NCBI GenBank assembly: GCA_046349875.1
Contig: JAXMBN010000032.1
Span: 1-60,393 of the forward strand
Direction: 5' to 3'
Origin: JAXMBN01 sp046349875
GTDB lineage: Bacteria > Planctomycetota > Planctomycetia > Pirellulales > Pirellulaceae
DNA length: 60,393 nucleotides
Both the position numbers and the translations under genes were made by a program. Every line of letters begins with the position of its first letter. Position 1 is the first letter of the stretch. The notes under the pieces are model-generated. The model ran no database searches and was not told the DNA's origin. It worked only from the letters and a program-made list of their open reading frames with translations. Positions 44,642-53,595 of the stretch are shown in pieces.

Positions 44642-45368
44642 TTCCATTGATTGAGCTTGATTGCTTTGGAGTCGTTTCCAATAAACGTTGGACGACGAAT
44701 GGCTCGAGCTTGCATTACAAAAAGCGTTGCAAGCACGCAAGCGATCCGTTACTCTCTATCCCAGATGGAAAACTCCCCAACATTCAGTAACTCAAGGGAT
44801 ACGATCCACGCAAAATGACTATCGCCAGTTGGTTCCATCTCGGTGATCTCCCGCAAGATGCTTTTGACAAAGCTTGTGGTCAACCGTTTCTATTCAGCCA
44901 AGCCAATGTATGGAGTTCGATTACTTTTCACGGCTTGGTAGCTCCAGGTAGGCGAGCCGCTTGGAAGCGACAATGGTTTTTTGGGTCCCTGGCCATCACG
45001 GAGGATTGGTTGTTAGCTTATCGCGGCAAACGCCCCCTCATTCGGATTCAATATTCCGATCCCAAGTTTGATAGCCTCATCGTTTCAGCTCCCGATCCAT
45101 TGCATTTGAAGATTCAATCCGATCTCTCATTGTTCCATTCGACGTGGTCGGGCCAATGCGACATCCTTCTAGGGATTGCCTCATCCCCAAAAGTCGTGCA
45201 GTGTATTTTTGAGTTGCGCGAGATGGCCAACTCAAACTCGTAACAGACTTTGACCGCCCCAACCAATGGGCCCAAGAATTCGGACCCTGTTTCCTCCGAT
45301 CAATCGCGCATCGCTGTGACCAAAATTTGGTCGAACGCACCAAACTTCGATCGCTCACCATCGCTTGA
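44638..45368 (+). pseudogene. Hypothetical protein coupled to the sulfatase, frameshifted
   Basis: The start ATG overlaps the sulfatase stop (ATGA). Frames join as MIPLIELDCFGVVSNKR, then LELALQKALQARKRSVTLYP and RWKTPQHSVTQG, then the long frame WFHLGDLPQDAFDKACGQPF, LFSQANVWSSITFHGLVAPG, WKRQWFFGSLAITEDWLLAY, and lastly LKLVTDFDRPNQWAQEFGPC to a TGA at 45368. About 240 aa when repaired. It is a beta-rich soluble protein with no recognised family. Three frame changes. Coupling to the sulfatase suggests a role with the same substrate. Confidence 0.6.
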
Positions 45369-45526
45369 GTCTTTTATTTTCTTCGCTCAGACAACTGCAT
45401 TTCTCAATGAAGTCACTTGCAGTCATTGGATCGATCGCAAACGACTCCAATTGGCATTGCTTTTGCTTACTGCGATTTCGATTACCTAACCGTTCGATAG
45501 ATCTCAGTAGGGAAGCGTTTCTATTT

Positions 45527-45799
45527 ATGTCCATGAACAAGCGACGCATCCATGCATGGCTTGGCATTTTTGCCATTGCATTGCCGTGGTCCGGCTGCAA
45601 ATACCAAGGAGATGGTTACCCGCAGGTTCAAACCTCTGCTGTAGAGGGTGTCGCGCAACGATGTCACCAATGTGGCAAACCCATTGACCAACCTACAACA
45701 GATCAAGTTCTACAACTTGGTGCGGCAAAGTACTTTGCATGCGGCGAAGCCTGCAAGACAAAACTGCAACAATGGCACGCACAGCAATTTGGTCGCTGA
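45527..45799 (+). CDS. Lipoprotein with zinc-finger-like C4 (TRASH-like) domain
   Basis: About 91 aa. The ATG at 45527 (or the next at 45533) follows GTAGGGAAG and gives a lipoprotein signal (WLGIFAIALPWSGC, lipobox Cys then KYQGDG). The mature part has CHQCGKP and, 20 residues on, YFACGEACKTKLQQWH: four Cys in a CxxC...CxxxC layout with a C-terminal His, close to TRASH or small metal-binding domains. A periplasmic metal or haem-handling role is an inference from that and from the HmuS-like cluster downstream. The upstream frame to 45365 is not coding-like. Confidence 0.65.
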   Translation: MSMNKRRIHAWLGIFAIALPWSGCKYQGDGYPQVQTSAVEGVAQRCHQCGKPIDQPTTDQVLQLGAAKYFACGEACKTKLQQWHAQQFGR

Positions 45800-45814
45800 T
45801 CGAAAGGAAAAAGC

Positions 45815-46796
45815 ATGCAGCGTAAGGGATTTACACTCGTCGAGTTACTAGTAGTCATTGCCATCATCGGCATTCTCGTATCCTTACTCTTGCCTGCGGT
45901 GAAGCAGCCCGCGAAGCAGCTCGCAGAATGCAATGCTCCAATCAAGTGAAGCAAATATCGCTCGCCTTGCATTTACACCATGATGCAGAAACACAAGTTC
46001 CGCCCATTCTTACGACCGGGAACAGTGGAGCAACCTGTTCCACTCAGCACAACTGGCTGGTCTCTGCACTACCCTACCTGGAACAATCGGCTGTTTGGTC
46101 GATGATTCAATTTCCAACGCGTCCACTCGCTGATCCCTACTACACAACCTCCAACGTCGATAATTCGGCGCTCGGGAACTCCGTCGATCAGAATAACGTT
46201 CCCGCATCTCGCAATTGGATTCCCACCTTTGTCTGCCCCTCGGATCCTGTGGGTTCGATTCGTCAACCGATTGCTGATGGTGGGCGAGCTCCAACAAACT
46301 ATGTAGGCAACCAAGGCGCCTCGGTGAACTTCACCACGGGAGACGGAATCTTCTATAGAAACTCCAACGTCCGCTTCTCAGAGATCCTCGATGGTACTTC
46401 CAACACCTATTTGGTGAGCGAATGCTTGCGAGTGATTTTGACATCAACACCCTTCGCGACAATTACGTGGGTGTTCGCAATGTTTCCAATGCGGCAGACA
46501 TCGCTACCTGTCAAGCGTTGACTCCCAACTTTAGCGATCGAGGCGGAGTCTGGATTGGGGGCCAAGCACTCAACAGTACTTTCGTCACGGCAAGGCCTCC
46601 CAACGATCGTCGCGTTGACTGTTGGGGTCCAAGCTTTGGTAGCACGAATTTCGTCGCGAGAAGCTTTCATGTCGGAGGCGTCAACATGGGTCTTTGCGAT
46701 GGATCCGTTCGTTTCGTATCGTCAAACATCGATGCAGCCCTCTATTCAGCCCTGGGAACCCGCGCCGGTGGAGAAGTTTCGATCGATCCCGAATGA
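45815..46796 (+). pseudogene. DUF1559 prepilin-like protein, two frameshifts
   Basis: Type II secretion/pilin-like protein of planctomycetes with about 325 residues. It begins MQRKGFTLVELLVVIAIIGI followed by LVSLLLPAV, the prepilin peptidase site and helix, with GAAAGGAAAAAGC upstream. A base is missing in GTGAAGCAGCC, after which AAREAARRMQC continues; the DUF1559 body follows (HNWLVSALPYLEQSAVWSMI, VCPSDPVGSIRQP, FSEILDGTSNTYLVSE). A missing A near 46425 shifts frame again, then SDFDINTLRDNYVGVRNVS and SFHVGGVNMGLCDGSVRFVS. Both lesions lie in or beside homopolymers. The gene ends 53 nt before the chelatase gene. Confidence 0.85.
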
Positions 46797-46849
46797 TCAC
46801 ACGTTTTGCCCTCCACTCACTGGTTGTTTCTCTTTGAAGGCCTTTCTCT

Positions 46850-49800
46850 GTGAACCCTCTTGTACTTAGTCGTTGCATCGTGCTCGCAGCGTTGCTCGTG
46901 GGCACGTCCGCATGGTCGCATGCAGCGCAAAGCCAACCCAAAGACCCCGTCGCGGATGTAGGATTCATCGGCCTGCACGGCGGTGTTTACGAACAACTGA
47001 ATACACATGCCAAAGCCCTAGGTATCCAGATTCACTACTTCACCGATGAAGACATTCATTTAGGCAAGGCCGATCTTCAATCCGTGCGTCTTCTCTGTGT
47101 GCAACACGTTCGACAGGAAGATCGTGATCGCTATCGAGAAATCTTTAAATCGATCAGCAACACATCGCCCCTTAAAATTCTTGCCTTCCAATCAAGTTCG
47201 GCCGACTTCCTACGGGAAACGGGAGCAGAAAACTATCTCATCGACGACACCCATGCCGCATCGTATTACGGAAATACAAACGAAAATCTGCGGCGCTTGC
47301 TCCTCTATCTAGGCAAGACCTACCTCGCTCGCGATTTCACCATCGAATCCCCAGAGGAGTCTGAAAAGCAAGGCTTTTATCATCCGGACCATTCTGGATT
47401 GTTTTCGTCGATTCAAGAAGCAACCGTTTGGTTGCGTTCAAAACGCCCGCTCCGTGCAGATCAACCTCGACTTTTGATCGCCGTTCATAGCACTCACCTC
47501 TTCTTCCAACAACCCAGAGTTGTTGATGCCCTCATCCGTGAAGCCGAGAAACACGGTGCTATTGCCATTGCCGGACTGGATGGACGCGGGTCATCGTTTG
47601 AGAAGGAAGCGATCGACTTTGCCCCCAATGCCGTCATCCATACCTGCCATAGTACCGATTCCGTCGAGTTTCGATCACGACTTAACGTTCCCCATCTCCA
47701 TTGTATTTTTATTCGTAAACAGTCCATCGACGAGTGGCAAAAAAGCAAGGATGGTCTTTCGTGGAGCGAACTTGCGTTTCATGTGACGGGACAAGAACTA
47801 ATCGGTGCCATCGAACCGCAGGTAGGTGCTGGAACAACCAGCGGAAATGGTAGTTCAGAAGCGATGGAACCTATCCCCGATCGCATTACGCATTTGATCA
47901 AACGTAGTTTGTCGTACGCAAAGCTACAATCAAAGAAGAACTCTGAGAAACAAGTGGGGATCATTTATTACGATCGCGAAATGGGCAAGGGCGAGTTGAT
48001 GCGCGGCAGCGCGACGGGGATGCACATGAACGCTCCGCGAAGTGCATTGCACTTGCTTCATCAAATGGCACACCATGGCTATCGGGTTGACCCAACGCCC
48101 AGTTCCGAAGAAGAACTACTCTCATGGCTTGTAGCGCGTGGTCGACAGATTGGAGTGTGGGCGCCGCGCGAATTGGAACTCTTAGTCCAACACGGAAATC
48201 CCGCTCTCATTCACGAAGAAACCTACCGCAAATGGTATGAAGCAAAAGTTCCTCTCGATCGCCGTCAAGAACTCGAGGCTAAATGGGGGAAACCTCCCGG
48301 TCGATTCATGGTTTGGGAAAAAGAAGGCTCGAAGTATATCGTCATCCCACGCATTCAACTAGAGAATGTGACGTTGCTTCCACAACCGTTGCGAGGTGAA
48401 TTGAATGGCTTCGAAACGGCAGCAGGACAAGCGCACGATAAAACAACTGCACCTCCTCACAACTATCTGGCGACCTACTTCTGGCTTCAAGAAGAGCTGC
48501 AGGCTGACGCCGTTATTCATTTCGGTACCCATGGCTCGGAGTTCGCTTTGCCTGGAAAGCCCAACGGACTTTCTCAGCGCGATTGGCCGGACATCATCTT
48601 AGGCTCCATGCCCAATTTCTGCCCTTGGATCATCGAAAACATGGTCGAATCCTCCCCGGTCCGCCGTCGCACCTATGGAACTTTGATTAGTCATCTTCCT
48701 CCTCCGGTCTTACCTACAGGCCTTGATGAAGAGCTAGAGACTCTGCACCAAACCATCGATAAGTGGGTCTCGCTCGAAGAAGGAACCTTGAGGGATACTT
48801 TTGCCAAAGAGATCACGCGACAAGCAGTCGATCTCCATCTGGATCGCGACCTGCAGTGGACTTTGGCTCCCATGCAACAGCTCACGGATTCTGAAATCGA
48901 AAAACTCCAAGAGTATCTCCATGATCTCCAAGAGCAATCAGCACCGACAAGTCTCCACACGTTCGGTCATCCACCCCCTGACGAACTGCTTGTACCTTAT
49001 CTGGTCGAGATGCTCCGGCATACACTGCTTCCTGCCGTTCAGGAATTGCAGAGCGAATCAGACACTCCGTTTGATGCTCGTGATCCCCACAACATGCAAC
49101 AAACACGGGATTTGGCTCATCGACTTTTAAGATCGATCCTGATCGATCAACGCTCGATCGATGAAGCCATTCAACTTGGAACGGGAAGATCTCATCGAGC
49201 GGCATCGCAAAGTTTGTCCGAGTCCGTGGAATCCGCAAAATCACTGTATACCCAATTCCAAAAGACCACCGACGAAGTCGATCATTTATTGAAAGGACTT
49301 GATGGATTATGGGTTCCGCCTGGTCCGGGAAATAGTCCCCTTCGCAATCCGAAAGCAGTACCCACTGGGCGAAATATGTACTTGCTAAATCCCGAGGAAA
49401 TTCCTACGCGACCAAGTTGGGAACTCGGAGTGAAACTAGCCAAGCAATACGTTGAAAACTATACGAAGCAGCATGGACATGCACCAACCAAAGTTGGTTT
49501 TGATCTTCGAAGTAGTGCGACGTTTCGCGACTATGGAGTAATGGAGTCGCAGATCCTTTACTTGATGGGGGTCGAACCCATTTGGGATGATCGGAACCTG
49601 GTTCACGATGTGCGTCTCATTCCGACGAACGAACTCAATCGACCCCGTATCGACGTCTTCATTGCTGTTGGAAACTGGTACGAATCGAATCTCCCTTCGC
49701 GCCTTCCTCTTTGGGATAAAGCGATTCGCCTTGTAACAGAATGCTCCGAAACGACGAACCTTCTCTATCTGAATTCAGTTGCAACGGAAAGAAAGTTGTT

Positions 49801-51025
49801 GCAACAAGGATTGAATACGGAGAGAGCTAAACTTCTCTCCAAGGCTCGGATGTTTGGAGTAGCGCCAGGTAACGAATCAGGAAGAATGCTCGGATATTTG
49901 TTGGCGCGATCGGGAGATTGGGAATCGCGAGAAGATATCGCCGATGCCTATCTTGCATCGCATAAACATGTTTACACCGAAGGTGCCTGGGGCGAGCCTG
50001 CACATCAAGCCTATGACGAAACCATTCAAGGCACGCATACGGTGATTCGGAGCTGGTCCGATCATATGACGGGACCACTTGCCAGTAAGTATACCTGGTT
50101 GCACGGAGGGGCTTTGAGTCTTGCCGTAGAACGGATGACGGGCAAGCGACCCGAGTTTCTCCTATCAGATGTTCGCGATGCCGATCGAGCGACCATGATC
50201 GATTCCGAAGAGGCTGTTCGCCGCGAGTATCGCGTGCGACTTTTCAATCGCCGCTGGCTCACGGGCATGATGAAGGAAGGCTACGCAGGAGCAGATCACA
50301 TGCGCGTTATGGTAACCAACAGTTTTGCTTGGGAAGTAATGCGACCAGGAACCGTTGGACAGGAAAACTGGATGGAGATGAAAAAGATCCTTGTTGATGA
50401 TCGGTTGCGACTTGGGCTTCGCGACTGGTGGGAACGAACCAATCCCTATGCGATGCAAGACACTTTGGCAACGATGATCGAATCGATACGAAAAGGTTAT
50501 TGGAAAGCGGACCCCGCAACCTACCGTGAATTGGTTGAAGAATACGCTAAGAACGTGCAGCGCCATGGATTCTCCGGAAACATTACCAGCGGTGGCAATC
50601 AAGCTCTGCACACGGAGGTTCAGCGAGTCCTAAACGAGTTTCTGCCGGATCAGCAATTGCAGATCGCCTACCAAAATCGTCTCAACGAAGACAGTCCTTC
50701 ATCGACGGATGGATCGCTAACGTCCGTCGCTCTTAGTTCCTCCAAAGAAACTCCTAGCATCAAAACCGTCGTTGATGCATCGAGCCCCGCGCCACAAATG
50801 GATCCTATCCAAGCGATGAGCGATTCAACTTTAACCAACCAATCCATCAAGCAGGACGTAGTATCATCAAATGTCCAAGGAAATTCCGAAACCATCGTCA
50901 CAGGGATACCACTTGAAAATCCACCTCCACCCAAAGAAGTTTTTCTATCGACCACTCCTTCGCTTGCCTGGTTGGGATTGATTTGTATCGGCATGTTTTG
51001 CATTGGCTTTTTTGTGAAGAAGTAA
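46850..51025 (+). CDS. CobN/HmuS-like chelatase with signal peptide and C-terminal anchor
   Basis: Intact 1391-residue member of the CobN/BchH chelatase large-subunit family. It has an N-terminal signal peptide (LSRCIVLAALLVGTSAWSHA) and a C-terminal helix (LAWLGLICIGMFCIGFFVKK) after a Ser/Thr/Pro-rich linker, so the bulk should lie outside the cytoplasm. Family motifs: AVHSTHLFFQQPRVVDALIR, GKPPGRFMVWEKEG, HFGTHGSEFALPGKPNGLSQ at about residue 557, then MPNFCPWIIENMVESSPVRR, LNPEEIPTRPSWELGVKL and FVTNSFAWEVM-like. Cytosolic CobN works with CobS/CobT; neither is here. The layout matches HmuS of Bacteroidetes hmu loci, where it is linked to haem de-metallation, followed directly by ExbB-like and DUF2149 genes as here. 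A haem or other tetrapyrrole substrate is inferred. Confidence 0.85.
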   Translation: MNPLVLSRCIVLAALLVGTSAWSHAAQSQPKDPVADVGFIGLHGGVYEQLNTHAKALGIQIHYFTDEDIHLGKADLQSVRLLCVQHVRQEDRDRYREIFKSISNTSPLKILAFQSSSADFLRETGAENYLIDDTHAASYYGNTNENLRRLLLYLGKTYLARDFTIESPEESEKQGFYHPDHSGLFSSIQEATVWLRSKRPLRADQPRLLIAVHSTHLFFQQPRVVDALIREAEKHGAIAIAGLDGRGSSFEKEAIDFAPNAVIHTCHSTDSVEFRSRLNVPHLHCIFIRKQSIDEWQKSKDGLSWSELAFHVTGQELIGAIEPQVGAGTTSGNGSSEAMEPIPDRITHLIKRSLSYAKLQSKKNSEKQVGIIYYDREMGKGELMRGSATGMHMNAPRSALHLLHQMAHHGYRVDPTPSSEEELLSWLVARGRQIGVWAPRELELLVQHGNPALIHEETYRKWYEAKVPLDRRQELEAKWGKPPGRFMVWEKEGSKYIVIPRIQLENVTLLPQPLRGELNGFETAAGQAHDKTTAPPHNYLATYFWLQEELQADAVIHFGTHGSEFALPGKPNGLSQRDWPDIILGSMPNFCPWIIENMVESSPVRRRTYGTLISHLPPPVLPTGLDEELETLHQTIDKWVSLEEGTLRDTFAKEITRQAVDLHLDRDLQWTLAPMQQLTDSEIEKLQEYLHDLQEQSAPTSLHTFGHPPPDELLVPYLVEMLRHTLLPAVQELQSESDTPFDARDPHNMQQTRDLAHRLLRSILIDQRSIDEAIQLGTGRSHRAASQSLSESVESAKSLYTQFQKTTDEVDHLLKGLDGLWVPPGPGNSPLRNPKAVPTGRNMYLLNPEEIPTRPSWELGVKLAKQYVENYTKQHGHAPTKVGFDLRSSATFRDYGVMESQILYLMGVEPIWDDRNLVHDVRLIPTNELNRPRIDVFIAVGNWYESNLPSRLPLWDKAIRLVTECSETTNLLYLNSVATERKLLQQGLNTERAKLLSKARMFGVAPGNESGRMLGYLLARSGDWESREDIADAYLASHKHVYTEGAWGEPAHQAYDETIQGTHTVIRSWSDHMTGPLASKYTWLHGGALSLAVERMTGKRPEFLLSDVRDADRATMIDSEEAVRREYRVRLFNRRWLTGMMKEGYAGADHMRVMVTNSFAWEVMRPGTVGQENWMEMKKILVDDRLRLGLRDWWERTNPYAMQDTLATMIESIRKGYWKADPATYRELVEEYAKNVQRHGFSGNITSGGNQALHTEVQRVLNEFLPDQQLQIAYQNRLNEDSPSSTDGSLTSVALSSSKETPSIKTVVDASSPAPQMDPIQAMSDSTLTNQSIKQDVVSSNVQGNSETIVTGIPLENPPPPKEVFLSTTPSLAWLGLICIGMFCIGFFVKK

Positions 51026-51029
51026 CTTT

Positions 51030-51632
51030 ATGGAATCCTTGTGGCTTGAAACATCCCAACAGATAACTGCGTATTTGCTTCCTCCTGTCATTTGGGGGCT
51101 TGCGATTTCCCTGCTGTGGTTACTGTACCAATCGGGAAGTGTTGCTCGCCGCGGTATGCAGCGCTGGCAAACTCGTCGCCGCTGGATTTCATTCCTGCTG
51201 GCCGTTCGCGACGGCCAGCAACATCCTGAACTCTGGACGCAATCGGCAAGCGGTAGTATTGCAGGCTGGATCTGCAAGCGGTCTACCGATTGGAAGGCCC
51301 TGAACGGTTTGCTGCGAGAAGCAGAAGTCTTTGCCAATCGCCAACTATCGCTCTATCAAATCTTGATACGTACAGGTCCCATGTTCGGTCTGATTGGAAC
51401 ATTGATTCCTCTAGGTCCTGCTTTGCAAGGGTTATCGCAGTCCAATCTGGCTCAACTCAGTTCCAACCTTCATATCGCCTTCACGACGACCGTCTTTGGA
51501 ATCTTTGTAGGCGCCTATGCCTATGTGCTTCTGGTCATTGAAAGACATTGGTTTGAGGCCGACTTGACCGAACTGGAGAGTCTTGTCAGTTATGCACAAA
51601 TGCGAAATATCGAACGAGCCCAAGCATCATGA
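51030..51632 (+). CDS. MotA/TolQ/ExbB proton-channel family protein
   Basis: Inner-membrane proton-channel subunit of 200 aa. A first helix (LLPPVIWGLAISLLWLLYQ), a cytosolic domain, then the family hallmark ILIRTGPMFGLIGTLIPLGP with ALQGLSQSNLAQLSSNLHIA and TTTVFGIFVGAYAYVLLVIE. It starts 4 nt after the chelatase stop and overlaps the DUF2149 start by four bases, so the three are one translation-coupled unit. In ExbB/TolQ systems this subunit feeds proton-motive force to a periplasmic partner. Here the partner would be the DUF2149 protein and, by inference, the chelatase or its transport path. Confidence 0.9.
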   Translation: MESLWLETSQQITAYLLPPVIWGLAISLLWLLYQSGSVARRGMQRWQTRRRWISFLLAVRDGQQHPELWTQSASGSIAGWICKRSTDWKALNGLLREAEVFANRQLSLYQILIRTGPMFGLIGTLIPLGPALQGLSQSNLAQLSSNLHIAFTTTVFGIFVGAYAYVLLVIERHWFEADLTELESLVSYAQMRNIERAQAS

Positions 51633-51943
51633 GAACCAAGAGACTATGGCATTCAAACGATGACGATCCGCTGGCGGGATTGATCAATCTCTTCGATCTC
51701 TGGATCGTGGTGATTGTAGTACTCATCCTTATGATTGTTCAAAGCTCGCAGATGGAATTGACGGCCCAGTCGATGGATGCGGCATTGGAGGAAGAACAAC
51801 CATCGGTCCAAACGACCTGGGTCCGCCTTCAGAATGCTCAATCGTCCCAAAATCCAATGTCGGGAAAAGGGACTCCGTTGGGAATGGCCTATCAGCTAGA
51901 GAATGGCCAGATCGTATACGTTCCCACAGCAACGAAGCCGTAA
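51629..51943 (+). CDS. DUF2149 protein, ExbD/TolR-like partner
   Basis: 104-aa single-span protein. The family start DDDPLAGLINLFDLWIVVIV runs into the helix VVLILMIVQSSQM, which places the Asp/Asn at the membrane edge as in ExbD/TolR. A periplasmic tail ends with PLGMAYQLENGQIVYVPTAT, the conserved DUF2149 strand. Together with the ExbB-like protein it would form a proton-driven motor complex. DUF2149 genes regularly sit beside CobN-like and MotA/TolQ/ExbB genes, and the order here is the same. It is the last gene of the unit; the next gene is convergent. Confidence 0.88.
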   Translation: MRTKRLWHSNDDDPLAGLINLFDLWIVVIVVLILMIVQSSQMELTAQSMDAALEEEQPSVQTTWVRLQNAQSSQNPMSGKGTPLGMAYQLENGQIVYVPTATKP

Positions 51944-52021
51944 ACCATCCTGTCCACGTTAGTGTATGAGCGAGAGATGGGAAGGTGTGCTAATATCAAG
52001 CAAGCGATTATTATCCCTCTA

Positions 52022-53356
52022 TCATTGAGGTGTCGTTTCGGATGAAAAATTCCGTTCGGCGAATTGTAGAAAGAGCGTCCAATCCTTGGGTGATGCTCCA
52101 TGGCCTCCGCTGTGATAATGGAACCCTAAACTTCCATCGACGATCGGCTGATCTAGATTGGGAAGTTGATCGGTCCCCAAGTCTCGCGCACCCATGAGTC
52201 GATAGACAGGACCGGCTGCTACCATCGCCAGAAATTCTCCCTTGGGATCGCTCCATTGATCGGTTAAGCCTCCATTGATATAGACGGGCCGCGGAGCAAT
52301 ACATGCGATCAGATGATGCTGATCCACCGGAAGGTCGTTCCATCTCCCTGCCCAACGCGGAAGATTGCCGCAGAACTGCCATGGAAAGTTCTGAGCCATA
52401 TCGTCGAGCGTCTCACCCCAGTCGCGACGAATGAGCGATGCTCCCATCTCACCGGGAACACAAGCAAAAACGGCAGCGATGCGCTCATCTTGTGCTGCCG
52501 TCCAAAGCACCGTCTTTCCCAATCGCGATGTCCCAGTAATACAGATCTTCTTGGCATCGATCGTCGCATCCTGGCTGAGATAATCCACGGCGCGTTGCAT
52601 GCCCCACGACCAAGCACTGATACCACCCCAAGCATTGGCTGGCAGCGATGCGTCTTTCCCTTGCGTCAATCCGATCACACCTTCCGATGCCTTATTGGCT
52701 TGATCAGGTTGGATATCGGTATAGTTGATCGAAGCGTAACTCCAACCACGATCCAAACAAGCTTGCAAAGCTGGAGGCAATGCTGTTGGAGACGGGGCCG
52801 ACGTCGGGCTGGCTGGTCGATTCGGAAAAGAAAACGTCAGACTCAATAGTACAGGCCTTGGCCCTTGGACCTCCGTCGGTCGGGAAAGCGTAAGCACAAT
52901 CTTGGGAAGATCGTTTGCTGTTCCGACTTTGCCATGAACGATCTGTGTCGTTCGAGGATGATCGGGATCGCGCTGAACCTCTTGTGCGGTCCAGATGATG
53001 GCAGGTGCATTGGTCGGCACATGACCGTATATTTCTTCCCGATAGAACTCGAGGATCTCTTTCCGCCGTTGCTGCCATTGTTCGGGCGTTGTTACCAGGG
53101 TGCCATCCGTCATGCGAAGCGGATCGGGAAGAATATAGTTAGCAACTTTAGATTCATCGTAATTGGATACGTGACCTGTGGCTTTGGCTAAGCGCACAGG
53201 ATTTTTATTGGGATCGGATTTGCCGATGTAGGGAACATTGTCTGCATTCCCTCTCGAGCCGGGCGCAGGAACCGCCACATCTTGGCACGCGTTAAGCCCA
53301 AATGAAAGGACAACAAGCAAACCGATCGATACGTTAATCATGATTCCATGACGCAT
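52022..53356 (-). CDS. CE15-like (glucuronoyl-esterase-type) lipoprotein
   Basis: Alpha/beta hydrolase of about 444 aa starting at the ATG giving MRHGIMINVSIGLLV with a lipobox ending in NAC. The family nucleophile motif is seen as CITGTSRLGKTVLWTAAQD (G-x-S-R-x-G-K), the acid region as CVPGEMGASLIRRDWGETL, and the catalytic His in HSGGHGASPKDW. WGGISAWSWGMQRAVDYL precedes the nucleophile as in CE15. These enzymes cut the ester between lignin alcohols and glucuronoxylan, or related uronate esters. A second paralogue lies at 58.5 kb. It converges on the DUF2149 gene. Substrate here is not determined; marine polysaccharides are likely. Confidence 0.85.
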   Translation of the reverse strand: MRHGIMINVSIGLLVVLSFGLNACQDVAVPAPGSRGNADNVPYIGKSDPNKNPVRLAKATGHVSNYDESKVANYILPDPLRMTDGTLVTTPEQWQQRRKEILEFYREEIYGHVPTNAPAIIWTAQEVQRDPDHPRTTQIVHGKVGTANDLPKIVLTLSRPTEVQGPRPVLLSLTFSFPNRPASPTSAPSPTALPPALQACLDRGWSYASINYTDIQPDQANKASEGVIGLTQGKDASLPANAWGGISAWSWGMQRAVDYLSQDATIDAKKICITGTSRLGKTVLWTAAQDERIAAVFACVPGEMGASLIRRDWGETLDDMAQNFPWQFCGNLPRWAGRWNDLPVDQHHLIACIAPRPVYINGGLTDQWSDPKGEFLAMVAAGPVYRLMGARDLGTDQLPNLDQPIVDGSLGFHYHSGGHGASPKDWTLFLQFAERNFSSETTPQ

Positions 53357-53595
53357 GTTCGCCTCCTCATGCAAAGGTATCCAATTAGAGACTGAGATTC
53401 TAATCGATGAAGACCTCGCAAAGGTTCCCTATCCAAAAGTAGGATGCCTGTTGCCTCGTAACGGTTGTTCAAGCTGTAGGGGATTCGATTACGGGTCCTG
53501 CATCAAAAAACGATCTGCTTTCTCCGATTTGCACCCCGCAAATAACCTAGATTTTCGATGTGCTTTCACTCAACCTTTCTAGGAGTTTCCCCAAA

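Noticed and set aside
46850..51025. Cobaltochelatase of vitamin B12 synthesis
   Set aside because: Signal peptide, C-terminal anchor, absence of cobS/cobT and the ExbB/DUF2149 partners point to the HmuS-like branch.
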